In this document: one piece after another, positions 18,009 to 26,081 of the stretch | How the letters are laid out: each line of letters opens with the position of its first letter | Position numbering within the stretch: the stretch's first letter is position 1 | The notes under the pieces: model-generated | Seen by the model: the letters and a program-made list of their open reading frames with translations, nothing else | Told to the model about the DNA's origin: nothing | Database searches by the model: none | NCBI GenBank assembly: GCA_965247425.1 | Contig: OZ252023.1 | Coordinates: 2,480,001-2,544,000, forward strand | Direction of reading: 5' to 3' | Length of the DNA: 64,000 nt | Origin: CAZOZZ01 sp965247425 | GTDB taxonomy: Bacteria > Acidobacteriota > Terriglobia > 20CM-2-55-15 | Made by a program: the position numbers and the translations under genes

Positions 18009-18351
18009 AACCTTTCAGCCTATCATAGGTGTACTGGGGAGGTTTTCTCGCGAGGCCTCTACCGATTTTTCACAGGTCAAAGTCGACCAACAACAGGTCA
18101 ACCTCACCCGCTTCAGCTTGTTTTGGACACGGAAACCGAGCGGCGGATTCAGATGGCAAAGATTGATCCGGGAGCCTGCGCGGCAGAAGTGATCGTATCC
18201 AGAAAGTGACGCAGCGAGGATGGCGACATCCTTTGACCCGATTCAACCCGACTCTGCGAAGACGGACCACAATTGGACATCAAAAGAGTTATCGTCGAAA
18301 ACAGAATGCCCAACGCGAAGGGGGGAACATGGAGAACTTCGCGACGGGCCT

Positions 18352-18622
18352 AGCAGCCTGTGGCGGAAGTCTGTAGGGTCGCGCGCAGGGGTAATCGGGT
18401 CTCAGGCGCGAAGAGAAGAGAGGAGCGGAGCGATGCTTTGTCATCGTGACCGACGAACGACAAAGCCTGAGGCTCGAAGACCCCTGCGCCCTTCGGGTTA
18501 CGACGGCATGGGGCCATCTGCGGCGAGACGTCCGATGGGGAGCATCGGCGTCGTCCACGCGCCTTGCAGCTAGCCCCATGGCGCTCGTAACGCGACCCTA
18601 CAGACTTCCGCCACCGGCTGCT
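18352..18622. repeat. Palindromic dispersed repeat, family A copy 2 (~271 bp)
   Basis: This is an inverted copy of 4364-4646. Outer arms are TGTGGCGGAAGTCTGTAGGG and CCCTACAGACTTCCGCCAC. Compared with copy 1, CTCTCGA has become GTCTGTA on one arm and the other arm has changed to match. The interior is largely conserved. It ends about 50 bases before the left end of the IS21 element. Confidence 0.8.
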
Positions 18623-18764
18623 AATCATTGGTGGCCTTTCCGAATCAGGAACAATTGATTTCGCTACTCTAAATTGGCCCACTTTTGATCGTTTGATTTG
18701 GCCCACTCCTGACGACTGAACCGGAGAGGCTGTTCCGAACAAAGAGTCGGAATGGAGGGACCCG

Positions 18765-20297
18765 GTGTCAAGGAGATCGAAGGTGGAATTATTTGAAGAG
18801 ATTCGGCGAGAGCACGAGTTTGGTGTGGGAACGATCCAGGGTGTGGCCCGGCGGCTGGGGGTGCATCGGCGGATGGTGCGTCAAGCGCTGGGAAACGCCG
18901 TGCCGCCGGCGAGGAAGAGCCCGGAGCGGAAGAGGCCGAGGCTGGAGCCGGTTATGGAATTTATCAACGGGGTGTTGGAGGCGGACAGGCAGGCCCCGCG
19001 GAAGCAGCGGCACACCAGTCACCGGATCTACGAACGGATCCGGATGGAATTTCCGAAACATCCGATTGGGGAATCGACGGTTCGCCGGTATGTCGGGCGG
19101 CGGAAGCGGGAGATGGGTTTCATCCGACAGGAGACGTTCGTGCCGCAAAGCTACGCCTGGGGTCAGGAAGCACAGATCGACTGGTACGAAGCCGTCGCGG
19201 AGTTGGATGGCGAACGGCAGAAGCTCCAGGTTTTCTGTATGCGGAGCATGGGCAGTGGTGGCGCATTCCATCGAGCTTATCCTCGGGCGACAAAACAGGC
19301 ATTCCTGGAGGCTCATGAGTTGGGTTTCCGCTATTTTGCGGGGGTCTTCGGGGTGCTGCGTTATGACAACCTGACCAGCGCGGTGAAGAAGATTCTGCGG
19401 GGATACCGGCGTGTAGAGACCGAACGGTTCATCGCGTTTCGGTCGCATTGGAAGTTTCAAGCCGAGTTCTGCACACCCGGCGAGGGCCACGAGAAAGGCG
19501 GTGTGGAAGGCGAAGCCGGATACTTCCGGCGCAATCACCTGGTACCGGTGCCGAAGGCGAAGGACCTGGCGGATCTGAATGCGCAGCTGCTGGCCGGTTG
19601 CCGTGCCGATGAACGGCGCAAGATCGGCGATCGGGTCCAGACGGTGGGTGAAGGGATGCAGATCGAACAGCCCCATCTGCTCGCGTTATCGACCGAAGGG
19701 TTCCCTCTGGCCGAGGACAGCTTTCCACGAGTCGATGGTAAGGGATGTGTACGGGTGCGTAACAACTTCTACTCCGCCCCCGTCAAGGCCGGGACTGTGG
19801 TGCGGGCGAGCGTTTTTCCGGCCTACGTGGAGGTCTGGCACGATGGCGGATGCGTGGCGCGGCATGAGCGAGGATATGGAAACGGCCAGCACTTCTTCAA
19901 TCTGGAACATTATCTGGAGGTGTTGGAGCGGAAGCCGGGCGCGCTGGCCGGGAGCAAGCCTCTGGAGCAATGGCGGCAACAGGGCCGATGGCCGAAAAGC
20001 TATGACGAGTTCTGGCAGACGTTGATCGATCGCAACGGAAAACAGAATGGGACCCGCGCAATGGTGGAGTTGCTCCTACTGGGCCGGGAACATGGCTATA
20101 GCGAGCTGGATTCCGCATTCCAACAAGCCCTGCGCCTGGGATGCTCCGATGCCGCCGCGGCGCGCTACCTGATGACCGAGGCCCGATTCGACCGGCCGGC
20201 GGCGCCGCGACTGGAAGTGGCCGCACTACGCGCTTATGAGCGGCCCCTGCCGGAGGTGAATACTTACGATGCACTGCTCACTGCGGAGGTGGTCTAG
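18765..20297 (+). CDS. istA: IS21 transposase IstA
   Basis: A 510-residue transposase with an N-terminal HTH (GTIQGVARRLGVHRRMVRQA) and an integrase catalytic core. The acidic triad is seen in AQIDWYEA, LRYDNLTSA and GGVEGEAGYFRRN. A C-terminal SH3-like region follows (VDGKGCVRVRNNFYSAP). The frame is intact. It ends at TAG 20295-20297, sharing one base with the GTG start of istB, the usual IS21 coupling. Without an intact IstB from this copy it would need help in trans to transpose. Confidence 0.93.
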   Translation: MSRRSKVELFEEIRREHEFGVGTIQGVARRLGVHRRMVRQALGNAVPPARKSPERKRPRLEPVMEFINGVLEADRQAPRKQRHTSHRIYERIRMEFPKHPIGESTVRRYVGRRKREMGFIRQETFVPQSYAWGQEAQIDWYEAVAELDGERQKLQVFCMRSMGSGGAFHRAYPRATKQAFLEAHELGFRYFAGVFGVLRYDNLTSAVKKILRGYRRVETERFIAFRSHWKFQAEFCTPGEGHEKGGVEGEAGYFRRNHLVPVPKAKDLADLNAQLLAGCRADERRKIGDRVQTVGEGMQIEQPHLLALSTEGFPLAEDSFPRVDGKGCVRVRNNFYSAPVKAGTVVRASVFPAYVEVWHDGGCVARHERGYGNGQHFFNLEHYLEVLERKPGALAGSKPLEQWRQQGRWPKSYDEFWQTLIDRNGKQNGTRAMVELLLLGREHGYSELDSAFQQALRLGCSDAAAARYLMTEARFDRPAAPRLEVAALRAYERPLPEVNTYDALLTAEVV

Positions 20298-20960
20298 TGT
20301 CCGCCACAGCCGGCGGGGTCGAACAGGCGGCGATTCAGCAGTACTGTAAAGCTCTCCGGACGCCCACGATCGGAACGCAGTTTGCGGCCATGGCCGAGCA
20401 GGCCCAGCGGGAAGAGCACACCTACACACGGTATCTGGAAGCCTTGCTGGCGATGGAAGTTGAAGAACGCGAACGGAACACCGTGGCCCGGCGGATTCAA
20501 GCCGCACGTTTCCCTCGAATGAAGACACTCGAGGACTTTGACTTCTCGCGGTCGAAGGTTCCAGCCAACCGGATCCGTGGACTCGCAGACGGTGGCTATT
20601 TAGAACACGCCGAACCTGTCGTCCTGATCGGGGAGTGTGGAACGGGCAAGACGCACCTGGCCACAGGACTGTGCGTGGCCGCTTGTCGGCAGAAGAAGCG
20701 GGTTCGCTTTACGACGGCCGCCGGCTTGATCAACGAGTTGGTCGAGGCCCAACACAACGACCAGTTCCGCCGGGTTCTGGCCCGATGGTTCCGATACGAG
20801 TTGATTGCCATCGACGAAGTCGGCTATGTCCCGATGGCAGACCTCGGCGCCGAACTCCTCTTTCAAGTCATCTCGGATCGAGCCGAGCGGGCGACGGTGA
20901 TCTTGACAACGAATCTGCCGTTCTCGGAATGGACCCAGGTGTTTCCCAATGTTCGGCTTG
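20297..20960 (+). pseudogene. istB: IS21 helper ATPase IstB, truncated 5' part
   Basis: GTG start at 20297. The AAA+ motifs are present: Walker A GECGTGKTHLATGL, Walker B LIAIDEVGYV, sensor-1 VILTTNLPFSEW. After QVFPNVRL the reading frame leaves IstB and runs into antisense porin sequence, stopping at 21034. The missing end is found inverted at 21840-21993. The lost part includes the C-terminal DRI...H segment, so this copy is presumed inactive. Confidence 0.9.
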
Positions 20961-21424
20961 CGGAATCAAAACCGATGGCCCCAAACAGTTCAGTTGTCGA
21001 CGCCACGGACGACGAGCGTGGGGGGGACGTGTAGAAGAGGCTTCCGAAATCGAAGGAGATGTGCTCGAAGGAGTGCCCGAAGGAAAGGGTATAATCGACT
21101 TCGCTGAAACTGACCCTTTAGACCGTCGTTGGTGCCCCCCGGCGTAGCGAGAGGGTTTTCTGGAATCAACAAACCGGGGCCTTCGTTCACCGCGGTCATG
21201 TCCATGCTCCCCCAGGCGTTGAACGAAAAACCTCCTACACCCAGCGTCATGGAAGGCTGGAAACTCCAATCGTTCGTCAATCTCTGGCCTCGCCAGACGA
21301 ACCTGCTGACTACGACAGCTTCTCCCGAAGCCGAGAAGGTGTGATCTTGAGCCATCGAAGTCCCCAGAAGACATCCCATTGACACGAGATAACCCAGGGA
21401 ACGGGTTACGATCTTGGTCTTCAT
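20957..21424 (-). pseudogene. N-terminal part of a TorF-like putative outer-membrane porin
   Basis: Starting at ATG 21424: a signal peptide (MKTKIVTRSLGYLVSMGCLL ending SMAQ), then ASGEAVVVSRFVWRGQRLTN and GGFSFNAWGSMDMT, which follow the pattern of TIGR02001-type beta-barrel porins. Two frameshifts follow: near 21107, where the frame must move to give SEVDYTLSFGHSFEHISFDF, and at a run of seven C near 21027, after which STTELFGAIGFDS is read. It is cut at the inversion breakpoint 20957. The last ~2/3 of the barrel is absent. Confidence 0.65.
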
Positions 21425-21839
21425 TCGATTTCCTTCGCGCCCGCCTGCCGGCCTGAGGTCAAGAGCCACCTGTTGTCCTTACGACGATCGGACTTTCCTC
21501 ACATTCGCTGTGACCCATCACTTGGAGAGTCTGCCAGATTGTTTGGGTTTGTCCACCCGGTCTGGCCCACTTTTGATCGTCTGATTTGGCCCACCCCCTC
21601 CTGTTAATAATTCCGAGTAGTGATAATTACCGTCGGGCCTGTGTTGTAGATGTGGGAAAGCCGAGCGCCCTTGGCGAGGCTTTTCCAAGCGCTGTGGGAA
21701 TCCTGGTTTTTAGGATTTCCACAGCGCGTCATCTTCCACAGGCCTCCGTTTCTTTCTTTTTGGTTCTTTTTCTTTCTTTCGGGAAAAAACTCCGTTTCCA
21801 GGATCGCCCAGGATCGACGACCGCGCGGCGATCCGACCC

Positions 21840-21993
21840 TCAGGACGTGGTTTGTTTCGCGGGTTTCTCCTTTCCAGGCGGATGCCGTGGTTTCTGTCGT
21901 TTCTCCAACGTGCGCCGAAACCGGAAGGATTCGGTTCCGGTCTCGATGATGTGAGCGCGATCGGTTATCCGGTCCAGCAACGCCTTGCACAAG
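21840..21993 (-). pseudogene. istB: Inverted 3' end of istB
   Basis: The frame reads LCKALLDRITDRAHIIETGT, then ESFRFRRTLEKRQK to the stop at 21840. This is exactly the part missing from the IstB at 20297-20960, on the opposite strand. The non-coding tail of the IS, with a strong GGAAAGCC/GGCTTTTCC palindromic region (21652-21740), follows up to the right end at 21563. Confidence 0.85.
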
Positions 21994-22796
21994 GTCTTCA
22001 GCTCCTTGGGGTAGTGACTTGCAGAAGTGAAAATGAGGGGCATGCGCGGCATCAACAACGACAGGAAGTCCCTGCTCGTGAGCGAATGAGACGATTTCGG
22101 CGAGTTCACCTACAATACCGAAGTAGTTGGGTGACGTCAGGAAAACACAGTCGACTTGCTCTCGGCGGAGTACCTCTTTAAAACCGGCCAAAGTCGGATC
22201 CAAACAAAGGCCGAGATCGGAGTCATACTCGGGCACAAGGTAGACCGGCTGCAGGCCACCCTGAACCATCGCGGCGGTCGCTGACGTGTGAGCATCACGA
22301 TTGACGAGGACACGCCCGCCCGCAGGGCAGGCGCTCAGCAGCGCCAGCGTGTTCAGAGTGGTTGTCCCCTGCGTGGAAGGGAAGCTCCAGACAACGTCAT
22401 ACGCGTCAGCCAGTTGACGTTTGAGCTGCTGTAGCGGTTTGTCGCCGTGCCGCGTAAAGAGGCTACCCAGCTGGGCAACCGAGACGCTGTGGTCCAGTTG
22501 ACAGGCCCCTTGAAGGCGCTGCCAGCCCTCACGGAAGACTCGTTCTTGCGAGGGAGTCATCATTTCCTCAATCGAAAGCTCCGCCCGCCGCGGTGTCCCG
22601 GGGTTGCGAATGAAATTCCGCCAGCGGCGACGTCCAGCAAAGCTGCCGTCAGCGGCATGGTGTTGATTTTGCTTTCACCGGGTGTTGGGATTCCCTCGGG
22701 TGTCGCCTCCGATCCGAGGCGCCCTTCCACTGCGCCGATTGCTTCTTCTATGTCGACTGTCTCCGTCGTCACGTCGACTGTGCTCAGATCAGACAT
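21990..22796 (-). pseudogene. Orn/Lys/Arg decarboxylase-family gene, frameshifted and truncated
   Basis: From ATG 22796: an N-terminal extension and PLTAALLDVAAGGISFATPG with the HRGG motif of this PLP family. Near 22590-22610 the frame shifts by one, continuing AELSIEEMMTPSQERVFREG, then VWSFPSTQGTTTLNTLALLS, RVLVNRDAHTSATAAMV and VVVDAAHAPHFHF. The sequence then breaks at 21990, where the IS21 fragment begins; the PLP lysine (SxHKT) lies beyond the break and is absent. It is non-functional. Confidence 0.8.
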
Positions 22797-23211
22797 TTTA
22801 TGTAGCCCCTTGTGATGGGATTTCGATCTCCACCTTAATGTATCGGCCGACACTTCCTGAACTTTAGGCCGGATTGCCTAAGTTCCTGGAACGTCTGGGA
22901 TTAAACCTCTCCGATTTACAATGGCAGTCCGTGCTCAAGATCCTGGTGTCAGTCCGCCCGAAAGATTCCATACGCCCGGACGGCGATCGTTTGACCCGAG
23001 GCGGGTGAAAGCGTCAAGGTCCTGACGCCATTCCGGCTGTGGCCACGGAAACCGCCCCTCTTCCAACGACCTAACCCAGCCTGGATCGGCATCGTGGACA
23101 GCGAAACGACGAGACCGAACGGGTTGGCACTTATCTAGTTGAAGAAAAACAAGTTCAGAGAGTCTCATTCCCGCTCTGGCCGCTAAGGATCCGGTCTTCT
23201 ACACAGCCGAT
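22797..23211. other. Intergenic stretch without a recognised gene
   Basis: No frame in this interval has recognisable domains or a convincing start. It separates the broken decarboxylase from the structured leader of the TonB receptor and probably holds the receptor's promoter. Confidence 0.5.
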
Positions 23212-23330
23212 CCTTTCCAGGTGACCGAAGCAGTCACGGAAAGGCGTCGACCCTCCACGGGTGTGGAATCTCAATTGCACCTTTCCGGCGTTGAGCAATA
23301 GCTGGAAACGAATTTCGGAGGTATTCAACT
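23212..23330 (+). promoter_or_regulatory. Structured 5' leader with alternative stems before the TonB receptor
   Basis: CCTTTCC (23212-23218) and GTGAC (23221-23225) pair with GTCAC (23233-23237) and GGAAAGG (23238-23244) around the loop CGAAGCA. The same GGAAAGG could instead pair with a second CCTTTCC at 23280-23286. A small stem CCAC-GGGT-GTGG lies between. The ribosome site GGAGG is at 23317-23321, 9 bases before ATG 23331. No known riboswitch consensus was recognised. Confidence 0.4.
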
Positions 23331-25369
23331 ATGTACGTGATGTGGATCAGACGAGCCCTCAGCGTCATCTTGCTTGCTGGGTGCTCGACCCTTGCCTGGC
23401 CCCAGAGCGCTGAATCGCAACAAGAGTCTTCAATCGAGCTTTCCGGTCTTAGCCCCGAGGAACTGCGAGCTAGAGGTCAGAATCGATTCTGTTTACGGGG
23501 CTTCCGGGCACGAACAAAAAGTAACGGAGGCGCCGTCTTCGGTGACAATCGTCACAGCCGACGAGATTGAAAAATACGGCTACCGCACTCTTGCAGACAT
23601 CTTGCGAAATGTGCGGGGCTTTTATGTCACCTCCGATCGGAACTACAGCTTTCTGGGTGTGCGTGGCTTCAACCGACCGGGAGACTACAATGCGCGCATC
23701 CTGCTTCTCGTCGATGGTCATCGACTGAACGACAACATCTTTGGCGGTGCGTTGATCGGCACCGAATTTCCCTTGGATGTCGATCTCATCGAACGGTTGG
23801 AGATCATCCGTGGTCCCAGCTCGTCCCTTTACGGTACAAGCGCATTCTTCGGTGTCATCAACGTCATTACGAAGGATCTGAGCGGAATCCAGGCTGCGGG
23901 CTCGGTGGCCAGTTTCGGAACCGGCAAAGGCCGACTCAGCTATGGCCAGACATTTGGAAACGGCTTTGAAATAATGCTTTCCGGTTCAGCCTTTGACAGC
24001 GACGGACACCGGCGCCTGTACTATAAGGAATTCGATGCTCCCGAAACCAACAACGGCTTTGCGGAAAACGCAGACTCCGATGAGTTCAAAAAATTCTTCG
24101 GCAAGCTGAAGTTCGGTGATTTCACCGTTCAGGGACTGTATGGCGAAAGAGATAAGACGATTCCCACTGCGTCGTTTGAAACTGTATTCAATGACCCGCG
24201 CTTCTCGAACTCTCGAAAAGGTGGGGTATGTGGATCTACAGTACCAGCGCGATCTGGGCAATCAATGGGAACTCGGGTCCCGCGTCTATTACGACCGTTA
24301 TGGTTATGACGGGGACTACATATACGATTATTCAGAGGATGAGGACCCCTTCCTGGTAACGTACAAGGACTTTGCTCGTGGAGGTTGGTGGGGATCAGAG
24401 CTGAAACTTACCAAGCGTGCGGAAAAACACACGACCACATTGGGTTTTGAATTCCGCGACGACTTCCGCCAGGATCAGTTCAACTACGATGAAGATCCCT
24501 TCTTCTCGTATCTTGATGACAAACGCGAGCGCAGGAACTGGGCACTCTACGTCCAGGATGAATTCGCGCTGCATAAAAAGTTGAGCTTCAGTGTCGCCGT
24601 GCGGCATGATCAATTCGATTCTTTCGGTGGAACGACTAATCCCCGAGTTGGGCTGATCTACAATCCGTCGAAAGCGACAACGCTGAAACTTCTCTACGGC
24701 CAGGCGTTCCGAGCACCCAATGCCTACGAACTCTTTTGGACGCAGAGCGACATCGCGAAGGCAAATCCGGGGCTGCGACCTGAGACCAACAAAACCTCTG
24801 AGGTGGTCCTGGAGCACTATCTGACCAATGGCACTCGCCTGTCCGCAACCGGCTTCTACTACAGAATCAGAGATCTCATAACCCAGCAGACTGATCCCAC
24901 CGACGATCTCCTCGTCTACAACAACGTGGAGTCGATCAGCGCCAAGGGAATTGAACTGGAAGTCGAGCGGGAATGGTCTACGGGTCTGCGGGGTCGAATC
25001 AGCTACACATTCACCGACAGCCTTAACGAGGATACTCGTTCAGGTCTCACTAATTCACCGAAGCATCTGGCTCACTTCAATCTCATCGTGCCGATAGCAA
25101 ACGAAGCGGTCTTTGCAGCCGTTGACGTTCGGTCCATGAGCAAGAGAAGAACGGTCTCCGGCGATTACGCGGGCAGTGTTCTTGTTCCCAATCTGACGAT
25201 TCCCACCCGGAAGCTTCCAAAGAGACTGGAGCTGTCGGCCAGCCTGTACAACTTGTTTGACACCAAGTATGGAGACCCTGGGTCCGAAGAACACCTGCAG
25301 AATACGATCCTACAGGATGGGCGGAGCTTTCGAGTGAAGCTTACCTATACATTTCCGATCGAGAATTGA
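23331..25369 (+). pseudogene. TonB-dependent outer-membrane receptor, two frameshifts
   Basis: A signal peptide (MYVMWIRRALSVILLAGCST, cut after WPQS) is followed by a plug domain (APSSVTIVTADEIEKYGY, IERLEIIRGPSSSLYG, VINVITK) and a 22-strand-type barrel ending FRVKLTYTFPIEN. The frame is lost near 23470 (EELRA, then ELEVRIDSVYG) and again near 24200-24210 (FNDPRFS, then RTLEKVGYVDLQYQ). The remainder is well conserved, so the shifts are recent or are sequencing errors. If intact it would be a ~670-residue receptor. It directly precedes the YfiR-like gene and che operon. The substrate is unknown. Confidence 0.85.
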
Positions 25370-25503
25370 GTATCCATCGTCCTAAGACGATGGACATGCA
25401 GTTGCTGGAGTGCTTAGCCGCAAAGTCTTCAGGCCCGGAAATGGGCCTGCGGATTCTGCAAAAACCACGTCAATCAACTCGGGAACAGGATCCAGTGAAT
25501 ACG

Positions 25504-26073
25504 ATGAGAAATGTTGAAACACAATCGACCATTGCACTACTTGTGGCAGTGCTGCTGCTGTCCGGTATCGCCTTTGGCCAGACCGCATTGCCAGCCGATC
25601 TAGAAACCATGATCCTGCTGCGGGCCCTACCCTACGACCGCAACCTGAAGCAACGCGCTGAGAGCGGAATTCATATTGCCGTGGTCACCAAGAACGACGA
25701 CCCGACCAGCACCGAAATGGCAGACGCATTCCGAAAGGCCGGGAAGGACGGAGTAAGCGGCCTTACCGTAGAGGCCAGCGTCGTTGCTTTCGAATCGACC
25801 GCGCAGCTCGCCGACGCGATCGACGAGGGAGGCATCAACCTACTCTACATTCATCCGTCTATCGAGACAGCGCTGTCGTCGATCCAGGAAGTGGCGCGAA
25901 GCAAGAAGATTCCGTCCGTCGGCGGAACGAAAGAGATCGTCGAAAAGGGGGCTTCGTTCGGAGTCTACGTTGTGGGGAATGTTCCAAAGTTGGTCGTGAA
26001 CATAAGCGCATCGCGGCTCGAGGGACTGGATTTCTCGGCCGAGCTGCTGGGTATCTCAACGGTCGTCAAGTAG
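25504..26073 (+). CDS. YfiR-like (DUF4154-type) periplasmic protein
   Basis: With ATG 25504 the protein has 189 residues and a clear signal peptide (STIALLVAVLLLSGIAFGQ). The mature part resembles YfiR/DUF4154 proteins: a LPYDRNL start, INLLYIHPSIETALSS in the middle, and NISASRLEGLDFSAELLGIS at the end, where the family has similar 'N-x-xA-x-x-G-x-x-FS-x-LL' ends. It lies between the TonB receptor and cheA and is probably co-transcribed with the latter (8 bases apart). Longer upstream starts lack a signal peptide. The family assignment is by eye and moderate. Confidence 0.65.
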   Translation: MRNVETQSTIALLVAVLLLSGIAFGQTALPADLETMILLRALPYDRNLKQRAESGIHIAVVTKNDDPTSTEMADAFRKAGKDGVSGLTVEASVVAFESTAQLADAIDEGGINLLYIHPSIETALSSIQEVARSKKIPSVGGTKEIVEKGASFGVYVVGNVPKLVVNISASRLEGLDFSAELLGISTVVK

Positions 26074-26081
26074 CAGATGGA

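Larger units (their letters stand above)
18675..21993 (+). mobile_element. IS21-family element split by an inversion of its 3' end
   Basis: The left end at 18675 (TGGCCCACTTTTGATCGTTT) and the right end at 21563 (TGGCCCACTTTTGATCGTCT) are now in the same orientation, whereas IS ends should be inverted. istA and the first 221 codons of istB lie on the plus strand (18765-20960). The last ~50 codons of istB and the right end lie reversed at 21563-21993. Bases 20961-21562 are foreign sequence. The two IS parts add up to about 2.7 kb, the normal IS21 size. The breakpoints share the 4 bases CTTG/CAAG (20957-20960 and 21990-21993). Confidence 0.85.

Noticed and set aside
18070..18270. Possible receiver-domain relic (EVDLLLVDFDL at the end of a 66-codon minus frame)
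   Set aside because: Only about a dozen residues resemble a receiver; the rest is basic and unstructured. Too short to support.
18009..18300. Lysine riboswitch upstream of lysC
   Set aside because: I looked for the conserved core and long paired arms on the minus strand and saw none.
23160..23330. Cobalamin or c-di-GMP riboswitch before the TonB receptor
   Set aside because: Neither the B12 box nor the GEMM core (GCAC..AAACC) is visible; kept only as an unclassified structured leader.
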